Assembly: GCF_042685645.1 (NCBI RefSeq)
Contig: NZ_JBHUNX010000001.1
Location: forward strand, 4,340,001-4,404,000
Source of the DNA: Salininema proteolyticum
GTDB taxonomy: Bacteria > Actinomycetota > Actinomycetes > Mycobacteriales > Micromonosporaceae
DNA: 64,000 nt
Direction of reading: 5' to 3'
Positions 25,856 to 32,774 of this stretch are shown piece after piece (the stretch's first letter is position 1; every line of letters begins with the position of its first letter). Under the pieces are notes generated by a model. That model worked only from the letters and a program-made list of their open reading frames with translations, had not been told where the DNA came from and did no database searches. A program made the translations under genes and the position numbers.

Positions 25856-26911
25856 ATGAGCTACTTGTATACGGCGATCTCCTGGGTCCTGCTGCGATGG
25901 CACGACCTCTGGGACAACGTCGTTGGCAGCGCGGACGCCCTCAACACCTCATGGGCGTGGCTGCTTTCGATCGTTTTCGTCGTCATCACGCTGCGCATCG
26001 TCCTGTTCCCCTTGTTCGTCAAGCAGATCCGCTCTCAGCGGGCGATGCAGAAGCTCGCCCCGGAGATCAAGGAGCTCCAGGCGAAGTACAAGAACGACAA
26101 GGAGACGCTGCAGCGCGAGATGATGGCGCTGTGGAAGAAGGAGAAGGCCAACCCGCTGATGGGCTGCCTTCCGATTCTGATCCAGATCCCGGTCTTCATC
26201 TCCCTGTTCCGCGTGCTCGAGCGTGTCAATCCTTCGAAGCAAGAGGACTTCACCAAGGAGAAGTACGGGTGGACGGTCGAGCAGTTCGACTCCTTCGTCC
26301 ACGAAGGCAAGATCTTCGGAGCGCCGTTCTGGGCCTCCTTCCGGACCGACGGTGCGGACATCTCGCAGGCTGGCGCCGACCCGGTGACCGTGAAGGTCGT
26401 CGCGATCGTCCTCATGCTGATCATGATCGCCACGACGTTCCTGACCACGCGCCAGATGATCCTCAAGACCGGCTGGAGCGTCGACCCGACGCAGCGGACG
26501 ATGCAGAAGGTGATGCTCTACGGCATCCCGCTGACGTTGGTCTTCTCGGGCCTCTTCTTCCCGATCGGCGTCGTCGTCTACTGGACGTTCAACAACTTCT
26601 TCTCGCTGGCGCAGCAGCAGTACGTGCTGCGGAAGTACCCGCCGCCGAAGCAGAACGAGACCTACCAGAAGCCCCCGAAGCCGGGCACCAAGGCCCACGA
26701 CAAAATGCTCGAGGAGCAGAAGGAGGCCGAGGAGCGTCGCAAGGCGAGGGCTCCGAAGCCGGGTGCGAAGCCGCAGAAGGCCAAGGGCGCCAAGTCCGGG
26801 CAGTCCGGCCAGAACGGTCAGAACCTCAGTCGGGAGGAGAAGATCGCGCGAGCCAAGAAGGTGAGCGGCGCCTCTTCCGACAACGGCAAAAAGAAGAAAA
26901 AGAACTACTGA
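25856..26911 (+). CDS. yidC: Membrane protein insertase YidC
   Basis: A 351-residue Oxa1/YidC-family insertase. Helices surround the cytoplasmic coiled loop (QRAMQKLAPEIKELQAKYKNDKETLQREMMALWKKEKANP); LMGCLPILIQIPVFISLFRVL and the late helices (LVFSGLFFPIGVVVYWTFNNFFSLAQQ) form the hydrophilic groove. The C-terminal tail is very basic and disordered (KAKGAKSG...KKKKKNY), as in other ribosome-binding YidC. ATG 25856 is preceded by GGAG at 7 bases; the TTG at 25850 is too close to it. Confidence 0.96.
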   Translation: MSYLYTAISWVLLRWHDLWDNVVGSADALNTSWAWLLSIVFVVITLRIVLFPLFVKQIRSQRAMQKLAPEIKELQAKYKNDKETLQREMMALWKKEKANPLMGCLPILIQIPVFISLFRVLERVNPSKQEDFTKEKYGWTVEQFDSFVHEGKIFGAPFWASFRTDGADISQAGADPVTVKVVAIVLMLIMIATTFLTTRQMILKTGWSVDPTQRTMQKVMLYGIPLTLVFSGLFFPIGVVVYWTFNNFFSLAQQQYVLRKYPPPKQNETYQKPPKPGTKAHDKMLEEQKEAEERRKARAPKPGAKPQKAKGAKSGQSGQNGQNLSREEKIARAKKVSGASSDNGKKKKKNY

Positions 26912-26918
26912 GGCGGGC

Positions 26919-26951
26919 GGGCTGTCACGGAGTTACACTCTGTGACAGCCC
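26919..26951 (+). terminator. Hairpin after yidC
   Basis: A 15-bp stem (arms from GGGCTGTCAC / GTGACAGCCC with one G-U pair) and a 3-base loop, 7 bases after the yidC stop. With no T-run it may be a partial terminator or an RNA-stability element between yidC and jag. An AT-rich leader (27117-27160) before jag could hold a separate jag promoter. Confidence 0.65.
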
Positions 26952-27178
26952 CCAGTGCCTGAGGTGGGAGGTCCCGGCCCCGACGACGCGAACCGGGTCG
27001 CGCTCCCCGACCCGGAAGGCGAGGGCCGGCGACACTCCGAGTGCGGTTCCCCGACGGCGGCGTCCAGTGAAGATCGCGGCCCGCGGGAGGTTGTCCTGCG
27101 AACGGCCCCGCCCTCGGTGGTTAAATACTATTAGGAACATAAATACAGACTCGAAGCGTTAGGACACAAGAGACGACT

Positions 27179-27673
27179 ATGGCCTCAACGGTGCGGGAGG
27201 ACGAAGTGACCTCCGAAGACGAACTCTTTGACCAGAGCGAGGTGGCCGCCGATTATATCGAGGGCCTGCTCGACATCATCGACCTCGACGGCGACATCGA
27301 CGAACTCGTCGTGGGCGACCGTCCCCAAGTCGAGGTCGTCGGCGACGGCCTCGGCGACCTGATCGGCCCGAAGGGCGCCACCCTGGAGGCCCTCCAGGAA
27401 CTGAGCCGGCTCGCGATCTACCGCAAGACGGGCGAGCACTCGCGGCTGATGGTGGACATCGGCGGCTTCCGCGCGAAGCGCCGGGACAAGCTGTCCGGCG
27501 TGGCCCGTCGGACCGTCGAGAAGGTCCTCGACACCGGCCGCCCCGTCAAGCTGGAGCCGATGAGCGCTTTCGAGCGCAAGGCCGTGCACGACGTCATCAA
27601 CGCCACCGACGGCGTCGAGAGCGAGTCGGAGGGCGCAGAGCCGCGCCGCCGCGTGGTCGTGCGGCCCGCGTAG
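27179..27673 (+). CDS. jag: RNA-binding protein Jag/KhpB
   Basis: A 164-residue KH-R3H protein. The KH domain contains LIGPKGATLEALQELSRLAI (GxxG loop GPKG) and the R3H domain RRDKLSGVARRTVEKVL...LEPMSAFERKAVHDVIN. The acidic N-terminus replaces the longer Jag-N domain of Firmicutes, as usual in actinobacteria. KhpB partners with KhpA to bind RNAs affecting cell elongation. ATG 27179 has no strong Shine-Dalgarno sequence. Confidence 0.93.
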   Translation: MASTVREDEVTSEDELFDQSEVAADYIEGLLDIIDLDGDIDELVVGDRPQVEVVGDGLGDLIGPKGATLEALQELSRLAIYRKTGEHSRLMVDIGGFRAKRRDKLSGVARRTVEKVLDTGRPVKLEPMSAFERKAVHDVINATDGVESESEGAEPRRRVVVRPA

Positions 27674-27752
27674 GGCCGAGCCCGTCGTGGGAGAGAGCGT
27701 CCGCGTGCACCCGTCGCGGACGTCCGTGGAGACGAAATAAGGAAGGCACCTC

Positions 27753-28415
27753 GTGACCGACGAGAGCAGTGCCTCGGAGATAGAGCCCGGTGTTTCACGT
27801 GAAACATTGGGCTCGATCTTTGGGGGCGATGAGGGCGTGGCCCGAGCGGAGACCTATGTCGGCCTGCTCGCCACGGAAGGCATCACCCGCGGGCTGATCG
27901 GCCCGCGCGAAGTCCCGCGCCTGTGGGAGCGGCACGTGCTCAACAGCGCGGTGGTCGCCGAGCTCATCGATTCCCGGAGTGAAGTCCTGGACGTCGGCTC
28001 CGGCGCCGGGCTCCCGGGCCTCCCGATCGCCATCGCCCGCCCGGATCTCTCCGTGACGCTGGTGGAGCCGATGGAACGCCGCACCGTGTTCCTGTTCGAG
28101 GCGGTGCAGGAACTGGGCCTCGACAATGTCGAAGTCGTCCGGGCGCGCGCGGAGGAAGTCGACCCGAAGGGCGAGGCCGACGTGGTGGTGTCCCGTGCGG
28201 TGGCGCCGCTGGGGAAGCTGGCGAACTGGTGCCTTCCGCTGGCGCGGACGGGCGGAACCATGCTGGCGCTCAAGGGCAGGAGCGCCGCCGACGAGATCGA
28301 GCGGGACAAGTACAAGATCCGCAAGGCCAAGGGGGAGAGCCCGGAGATCCTCACGTGCGGAGGGGAGTTCCTGGAGGTCCCCACGACGGTCGTCTCGATC
28401 GTCAAGGCAGGCTGA
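27753..28415 (+). CDS. rsmG: 16S rRNA (guanine-527-N7)-methyltransferase RsmG/GidB
   Basis: A 220-residue SAM-dependent methyltransferase. Motif I is VLDVGSGAGLPGLPIAIARP; RLWERHVLNSAVV and VVSRAVAPLGKLANWCLPL are the family signatures, and LKGR marks the end of the core. Loss of rsmG gives low-level streptomycin resistance in actinomycetes. A perfect parS site (27791-27806) lies in codons 13-18, encoding VSRET. A strong terminator follows at 28436. Confidence 0.95.
   Translation: MTDESSASEIEPGVSRETLGSIFGGDEGVARAETYVGLLATEGITRGLIGPREVPRLWERHVLNSAVVAELIDSRSEVLDVGSGAGLPGLPIAIARPDLSVTLVEPMERRTVFLFEAVQELGLDNVEVVRARAEEVDPKGEADVVVSRAVAPLGKLANWCLPLARTGGTMLALKGRSAADEIERDKYKIRKAKGESPEILTCGGEFLEVPTTVVSIVKAG
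27791..27806. other. parS: parS site 1 (inside rsmG)
   Basis: Perfect TGTTTCACGTGAAACA, the consensus ParB nucleation site, embedded in the rsmG reading frame. Confidence 0.93.
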
Positions 28416-28435
28416 GACTTTCAGAAGAGCAGGTG

Positions 28436-28462
28436 GGCGCGGTCCTCAGGGCCGCGCCTTTT
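28436..28462 (+). terminator. Terminator of rsmG
   Basis: A 10-bp stem (GGCGCGGTCC / GGGCCGCGCC with one U-G pair), 3-base loop and TTTT, 20 bases after the rsmG stop. It separates parAB transcription from the upstream gene group. Confidence 0.88.
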
Positions 28463-28520
28463 CCGCGCCGTTTTCCGGTCCGGGGTGGAGATCGTTGTGC
28501 ATAGGACGTAGTCTATCGAT

Positions 28521-29735
28521 GTGAGCACTTATTCCCCCAAGCCCCGCGACGGTGATTCCCCCAAGCCCCGCGACGGTGATTCCCCCAAGGGCGCAGGGCG
28601 ACCCGGAAAGGGCAGTCCGACAGGCGACTCTTTCGGGAAACCTACTCCTGCCGAACTTCGGATTCGCGATACTCTTGAGAAGGCCGTCCGACCGTCTACC
28701 GACGGCCACGTGAAAGACGACGGGGACGATCCCCGCGACAGCGAACCGCACGGGGGAGGCCGCACACAGATGGCAAGACACGCAGCACCGGACGAGTCCG
28801 CGGTGCCGGCAGAGGCGCACGACGAGACGGAGATCCCCGCGCAGGGGGCTCCCGCCGCGCAGCCCGAGTACGACATCGCCTGGGAGGTGCAGCGGGCCAT
28901 ACGCATCCTCAACCCCAACGGCGAGATCAAAATGCCGCGCCCCACCAAGACCCGGGTCATGGCGGTGGCGAACCAGAAGGGCGGCGTCGGAAAGACGACG
29001 TCCACGGTGAACCTCGCGGTCTCCCTGGCGCTCCACGGCAACCGCGTCATGGTCGTCGACCTCGATCCGCAGGGCAACGCCTCCACGGGGCTCGGCGTCG
29101 AGCACGGCGTAGGGACTCCGGGCATCTACGAGTCCATGGTTCATGGGACCCCGTTGAAAGAGGTCGCCCACGAGGTCGACGGCATTCCCGGCCTCTTCTG
29201 CATTCCCGCGACCATCGACCTGGCCGGCGCCGAGGTCGAGCTCGTCAACGTCGTCGCGCGCGAGGCCCGTCTGCAGAAGGCGCTCAACGCCTACGACGAG
29301 GAGCTCGACTACGTCCTCATCGACTGCCCTCCCTCCCTCGGTCTTCTGACGGTGAACGCGCTCGTCGCCGCGCGGGAAGTCCTGATTCCGATCCAATGCG
29401 AGTACTATGCCCTCGAGGGCCTCGGCCAGCTGCTGCGCAATATCGAACTGGTCAAGGCGCACCTCAATGAGGGGCTCAAGGTCTCGACGATCCTGTTGAC
29501 CATGTACGACAAGCGAACGAAACTCGCCGACCAGGTCGAGAAGGAGGTTCGGGGCCACTTCAACGAACTGGTGCTGTCGTCGGTCGTTCCCCGCAGCGTC
29601 CGCCTGTCGGAGGCTCCGGGATACGGCCAGTCGATCATCACTTACGATCCCGCCTCCAAGGGGGCGGCCCGTTATGTCGAGGCTGCGGCGGAGATGGCCC
29701 AGCGCGGCTCCCGGACCAAGAAGAGGAAGAAGTAG
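28521..29735 (+). CDS. parA: Chromosome-partitioning ATPase ParA
   Basis: A Walker-type ATPase of the Soj/ParA family: deviant Walker A QKGGVGKTTST, then VVDLDPQGNASTGLG and the DYVLIDCPPSLGLLT motif. The catalytic core starts near residue 140. The 404-residue frame opens at a GTG (28521) that looks leaderless: TGGAGA (28486-28491), 17 bases, TAGTCT (28509-28514), 6 bases, GTG. An ATG at 28770 preceded by GGGGGAGG is an alternative start that would remove an odd N-terminus with tandem SPKPRDGD repeats. parB follows with no gap. Confidence 0.93.
   Translation: MSTYSPKPRDGDSPKPRDGDSPKGAGRPGKGSPTGDSFGKPTPAELRIRDTLEKAVRPSTDGHVKDDGDDPRDSEPHGGGRTQMARHAAPDESAVPAEAHDETEIPAQGAPAAQPEYDIAWEVQRAIRILNPNGEIKMPRPTKTRVMAVANQKGGVGKTTSTVNLAVSLALHGNRVMVVDLDPQGNASTGLGVEHGVGTPGIYESMVHGTPLKEVAHEVDGIPGLFCIPATIDLAGAEVELVNVVAREARLQKALNAYDEELDYVLIDCPPSLGLLTVNALVAAREVLIPIQCEYYALEGLGQLLRNIELVKAHLNEGLKVSTILLTMYDKRTKLADQVEKEVRGHFNELVLSSVVPRSVRLSEAPGYGQSIITYDPASKGAARYVEAAAEMAQRGSRTKKRKK
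28531..28590 (+). repeat. 24-bp tandem repeat in the 5' part of parA
   Basis: Two identical 24-bp units begin at 28531 and 28555 (ATTCCCCCAAGCCCCGCGAC...), with an 11-base third partial copy at 28579. They encode SPKPRDGD-type octapeptides. Copy number could vary by slippage. Confidence 0.85.
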
Positions 29736-30800
29736 ATGGCGGCAAAGCGTGGCGGTCTCGGCCGCGGACTCGGGGCGCTCATTCCCACGGGACTCCCCGA
29801 GGCGGAGGCGGCGGACGAGGTCGAGGACGAGCCGGAACTTGCGGAACAACCCGCCCCGGCTCAGCGCAAGGTGAAGGCGAAGAAAAAGAAGCCCTCCGTT
29901 TCACGTGAAACAGAGCGGCCGAAGGAGGAGGCCCCGGCGGAGGAATCCCCGGCGGCCGACGATCTCGCCTCGGTTCCCGGCGCCCAGTTCCAGCTGCTGC
30001 CGGTCGACCGTATCGACGCGAACGACAAGCAGCCCCGCCAGTACTTCGACGAGGAGTTCCTGGAGGAGCTGAAGACCTCGCTCGGCGAGGTCGGGATGCT
30101 GCAGCCGGTCGCCGTCAGGAACACGGGTGACCGGTACGAGCTGATCATGGGTGAGCGACGCCTGCGCGCCGCGAAGGCCCTGGGGTGGAGCGAAGTCCCC
30201 GCGATCATCCGCGAGACGGCCGACGACGAGATGCTCCGCGAGGCGCTGCTGGAGAATATCCACCGCGTCCAGCTGAACCCCCTCGAAGAGGGCGCCGCGT
30301 ACCAACAGCTCCTCGACGAGTTCGGCGTGACGCAGGAGGAGCTGGCCAAGAGGATCGGGCGTTCGCGCCCGCAGATCTCCAATACCATCCGCCTCCTCTC
30401 GCTTCCGCCGAAGGTGCAGACGAAGGTCGCGGCCGGGGTGCTGACCGCCGGCCATGCCCGGGCGCTGCTGAGCTTGGAGGACGCGGGGACCCAGGAGCAC
30501 ATCTCCGAGCGGATCATCAGCGAGGGGCTGACGGTCCGCAACACCGAGGAGATCGTGACCGCGTGCAAGCTTGAGGAGAACCCGGTCCTCGAAGAGGAGG
30601 CGCCGAAAAAGAAGAAGGTCGTCGACCAGATGAAGGCGCCCGGGCTCGACGAGCTCAAGGAGCGCCTGAGCGACCACTTCGAGACGAGCGTGAAGGTGAC
30701 GTGGGGGAGGAAGAAGGGGAAGATCACGATCGATTTCGGCTCCGTCGCGGACCTGGACCGGATCGTGGAGAAGCTCCACCTCGACGGAACGCACACGTAA
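29736..30800 (+). CDS. parB: Chromosome-partitioning protein ParB
   Basis: A 354-residue CTP-dependent DNA clamp. Order: the N-terminal GLGRGLGALIP ParA-interacting peptide, a charged linker that contains a parS site, the ParB/Srx domain (LPVDRIDANDKQPRQYF, ELIMGERRLRAAKALG with the GERRxRA CTP motif, LLENIHRVQLNPLEEGAAY), the HTH domain (TQEELAKRIGRSRPQISNTIRLL), and a C-terminal dimerisation domain. It starts directly at the parA stop. Its terminator is itself a parS site. Confidence 0.96.
   Translation: MAAKRGGLGRGLGALIPTGLPEAEAADEVEDEPELAEQPAPAQRKVKAKKKKPSVSRETERPKEEAPAEESPAADDLASVPGAQFQLLPVDRIDANDKQPRQYFDEEFLEELKTSLGEVGMLQPVAVRNTGDRYELIMGERRLRAAKALGWSEVPAIIRETADDEMLREALLENIHRVQLNPLEEGAAYQQLLDEFGVTQEELAKRIGRSRPQISNTIRLLSLPPKVQTKVAAGVLTAGHARALLSLEDAGTQEHISERIISEGLTVRNTEEIVTACKLEENPVLEEEAPKKKKVVDQMKAPGLDELKERLSDHFETSVKVTWGRKKGKITIDFGSVADLDRIVEKLHLDGTHT
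29897..29912. other. parS: parS site 2 (inside parB)
   Basis: CGTTTCACGTGAAACA, intact 14-bp core, in the linker-coding part of parB (encoding VSRET again, as in rsmG). Confidence 0.9.
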
Positions 30801-30846
30801 TCCCGGGTCTCCAAGGGGCCGCGTCGGCTCCTCGGACCGAGTCATG

Positions 30847-30886
30847 AAAGGGCCGCTGTTTCACGTGAAACAGCGGCCCTTTTTCT
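30847..30886 (+). terminator. parS: parB terminator containing parS site 3
   Basis: A perfect 36-bp palindrome (30847-30882) has TGTTTCACGTGAAACA (30857-30872) exactly at its centre, GC-rich arms (GGGCCGC / GCGGCCC) and a terminal T-run (30880-30884). The same DNA can terminate parAB transcription and nucleate ParB. Confidence 0.9.
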
Positions 30887-31078
30887 GTGTGCTTTTCCGT
30901 CCTCGAGGTATCCGACGAGACCGGACGAAGGAGCGGGAGGGTCGGGCCCGTCTGCCGAGTCGGACACGGAATCGGACGCGGCCGGGGCGACGGATGGGGG
31001 CGCGGATTCCAGACGGGGCAGCCGACGCGGTCGGGCGATGAGGTGCCCACGTCGGAGATCGGGGGGTCGGCGGCCCCG

Positions 31079-31094
31079 TGTTTCACGTGAAACT
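31079..31094. other. parS: parS site 4
   Basis: TGTTTCACGTGAAACT, intact core, one outer mismatch. Confidence 0.9.
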
Positions 31095-31136
31095 ATGGCT
31101 CTCCTTGCCGGGTGATCTAGGTAAGGCGTGATCTTA

Positions 31137-31152
31137 CGTTTCACGTGAAACG
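31137..31152. other. parS: parS site 5
   Basis: CGTTTCACGTGAAACG, intact 14-bp core, symmetric outer C/G pair. Confidence 0.88.
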
Positions 31153-31176
31153 CCGCGTTCCGGGTGAACGAGAAAC

Positions 31177-31206
31177 GGCCCCGTGTTTCACATGAAACAC
31201 GGGGCC
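31177..31206 (-). terminator. Terminator of the GNAT gene with a parS-like centre
   Basis: A 14-bp stem (GGCCCCGTGTTTCA / TGAAACACGGGGCC) with loop CA, 17 bases after the GNAT stop. Its centre, TGTTTCACATGAAACA, differs from parS only by G to A in the central CACGTG. Confidence 0.8.
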
Positions 31207-31223
31207 GGTCGACTAGTGGAACT

Positions 31224-31778
31224 CTAGAGTTCCTTCCACATGATGATGTCGTCGCGCCAGTCGTCCGGACCGATCTCGACGGCCCGCGGGAGGCGTCCGA
31301 CTTCGTGGAAGCCGTGGCGCTGGTAGAAATCGACGGCGCCCGTCCCCGTCCGAGCCTTGAGGCTCAGTGCGCGGAGGCCGAGGTCGTTCTTGGCGACGCG
31401 GTCGACGGAGGAGAGGAGGACTCCTCCGATGCCGGCGCCCTGCTGTTCGGGGTCCACCTGGACGTGGCGCATCGTGCGCCAGCTGCTCCGCGGCGGGCTG
31501 TCGTTCGATGTGAGTACACACCAAGCGACAACTTCGGCGGCCCCTTTCTGTATCGCGACCAAGGTGTCGGTGCGGTCGATGACTTTGGACAGGATGGAAA
31601 CCGTGTGCGGTCGCACTTGCTCGAGGGAGACCGGCGGGACGAAACCGACGGAACCGCCGGCGTTGGTGACACGAACCCACAAATGTGAGAGCTCATCCAC
31701 GAGCGCGGCGGTGACCGGCGGATCCTTCAGCACCGACAGTGTGTCGGGCGCCGAGGTCTCAGTCACTGTAGTTTGCAC
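31224..31778 (-). CDS. GNAT-family N-acetyltransferase
   Basis: A 184-residue acetyl-CoA-dependent acetyltransferase. The acetyl-CoA loop is HVQVDPEQQGAGIGGVLLSSV (Q/RxxGxG/A), and the terminal motif B is LSLKARTGTGAVDFYQRHGFHEVGR. Substrate unknown. GTG 31778 overlaps the only G-rich ribosome-binding site; the GTG at 31766 has AGGGGGG at about 11 bases and may be the actual start. It is transcribed toward parB and ends in a hairpin terminator. Confidence 0.85.
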   Translation of the reverse strand: MQTTVTETSAPDTLSVLKDPPVTAALVDELSHLWVRVTNAGGSVGFVPPVSLEQVRPHTVSILSKVIDRTDTLVAIQKGAAEVVAWCVLTSNDSPPRSSWRTMRHVQVDPEQQGAGIGGVLLSSVDRVAKNDLGLRALSLKARTGTGAVDFYQRHGFHEVGRLPRAVEIGPDDWRDDIIMWKEL

Positions 31779-32099
31779 CCCCCTATTGTGACCGATGCTG
31801 CGACCAGGGCCGAGTCCGGTCCCGGCATATGGGCCGCGCGGAGCGGCCGGGGTGGTCCGGAGATGGCCTCCGTCACCTGCCTTGGCGGCAATCGGCGCGG
31901 GGAACGGCGTCGATCCGTCACGACGGGCGCCGGAGAAAGGACGGATTCCCGCCGGGTCCATCGCGGAGGCGCGACCCGCCGTCCTCCCGTGCGGCGGTGC
32001 CCCTCATGGTGCCCGTGCGGTAACGTGAAGGGAGGTAGCTCCCGAAACCCCTTAAGCCTCCTGCACTCTGACTGACTCGCGACCGATCGAGGGGCGTTC
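31779..32099. other. Divergent promoter interval between GNAT and HIT-like genes
   Basis: About 320 GC-rich bases. Neither strand has a convincing ORF, and apart from presumed promoters for the two divergent genes I see nothing. Confidence 0.4.
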
Positions 32100-32672
32100 A
32101 TGGACAATGCGACGTACGGCTCTGGAACCGTCCGTCCGGAACAGAAGAGCGGACTGCCCACGTTCGTTCAGTGGCCCGCGTTCCCCTTCCACGGGGATTT
32201 CCGACTCAAACCCATCGACCCGCCCGTGCCGCGGGAACCCGAGCGCCGGGGAAGCGACCCGGCCGACTGCGTCTCCTGCAAGGGACGGGACGAGGACTAC
32301 CTCTGGTCCAATGAGCGGTGGCGCCTGAAGGCCCCGCACGAGCCCAGCGGGCTGCCCGTCGTGGTGGTCCTGGAACCGCGCGCGCACTTGGACCTGGGGG
32401 ACCTGTCGAGCATGCACGCCGCCGAGCTCGGCCTGCTGACCGTGCGCCTCGAACGCGCCGTCCGCTCGCTGGAGTCCGTGTCCCAGGTCCACGTCAACCG
32501 CTGGGGCGACGGCACCGCGCACCTCCAGCAGTGGTTCCTCGGGCGGCCCACCGGGTACCTGCAAATGCGGGGCCCGTTCATGACCATGTGGGACGAGATC
32601 CTCCCGCCCGTCGACCGCCGCCAGTGGCAGTCCGACCTCGCCTACATCGCCGCCTGGATGGACGAGGACTGA
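32100..32672 (+). CDS. HIT-like domain protein
   Basis: A 190-residue protein resembling HIT-family proteins of actinobacteria: a CVSC pair near residue 57, LPVVVVLEPRAHLDLGDL, and RWGDGTAHLQQWFLGRP where HIT proteins carry HxHxHxx; here the triad is reduced to HLQQW, so the nucleotide-hydrolase/transferase activity is doubtful. ATG 32100 has GAGGGGC 5 bases away. Monocistronic, followed by a very stable hairpin shared with the opposing gene. Confidence 0.7.
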   Translation: MDNATYGSGTVRPEQKSGLPTFVQWPAFPFHGDFRLKPIDPPVPREPERRGSDPADCVSCKGRDEDYLWSNERWRLKAPHEPSGLPVVVVLEPRAHLDLGDLSSMHAAELGLLTVRLERAVRSLESVSQVHVNRWGDGTAHLQQWFLGRPTGYLQMRGPFMTMWDEILPPVDRRQWQSDLAYIAAWMDED

Positions 32673-32686
32673 CCCGGCCCGACGAC

Positions 32687-32732
32687 GAGAAGAGGCCGGC
32701 GCGTTTCACATGAAACGCGCCGGCCTCTTCTC
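32687..32732. terminator. Bidirectional terminator, 22-bp stem, parS-like centre
   Basis: A perfect 22-bp stem with a 2-base CA loop between convergent genes. The centre is GTTTCACATGAAAC, again parS with the central G changed to A. Confidence 0.88.
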
Positions 32733-32774
32733 ATGCCGTGGTCCTCCCGTCCTGGACGGAAGGCGACATCTTGG

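Larger units (their letters stand above)
30887..31176. other. Non-coding ParB-loading region
   Basis: The interval between parB and the GNAT gene has no credible ORF. It holds parS sites 4 and 5, 58 bp apart, in otherwise GC-rich DNA. Its likely role is as a centromere-like loading region. Confidence 0.6.

Noticed and set aside
28770..29735. Starting parA at ATG 28770
   Set aside because: Kept as an alternative only: the upstream GTG has a plausible leaderless promoter and the frame is open throughout.
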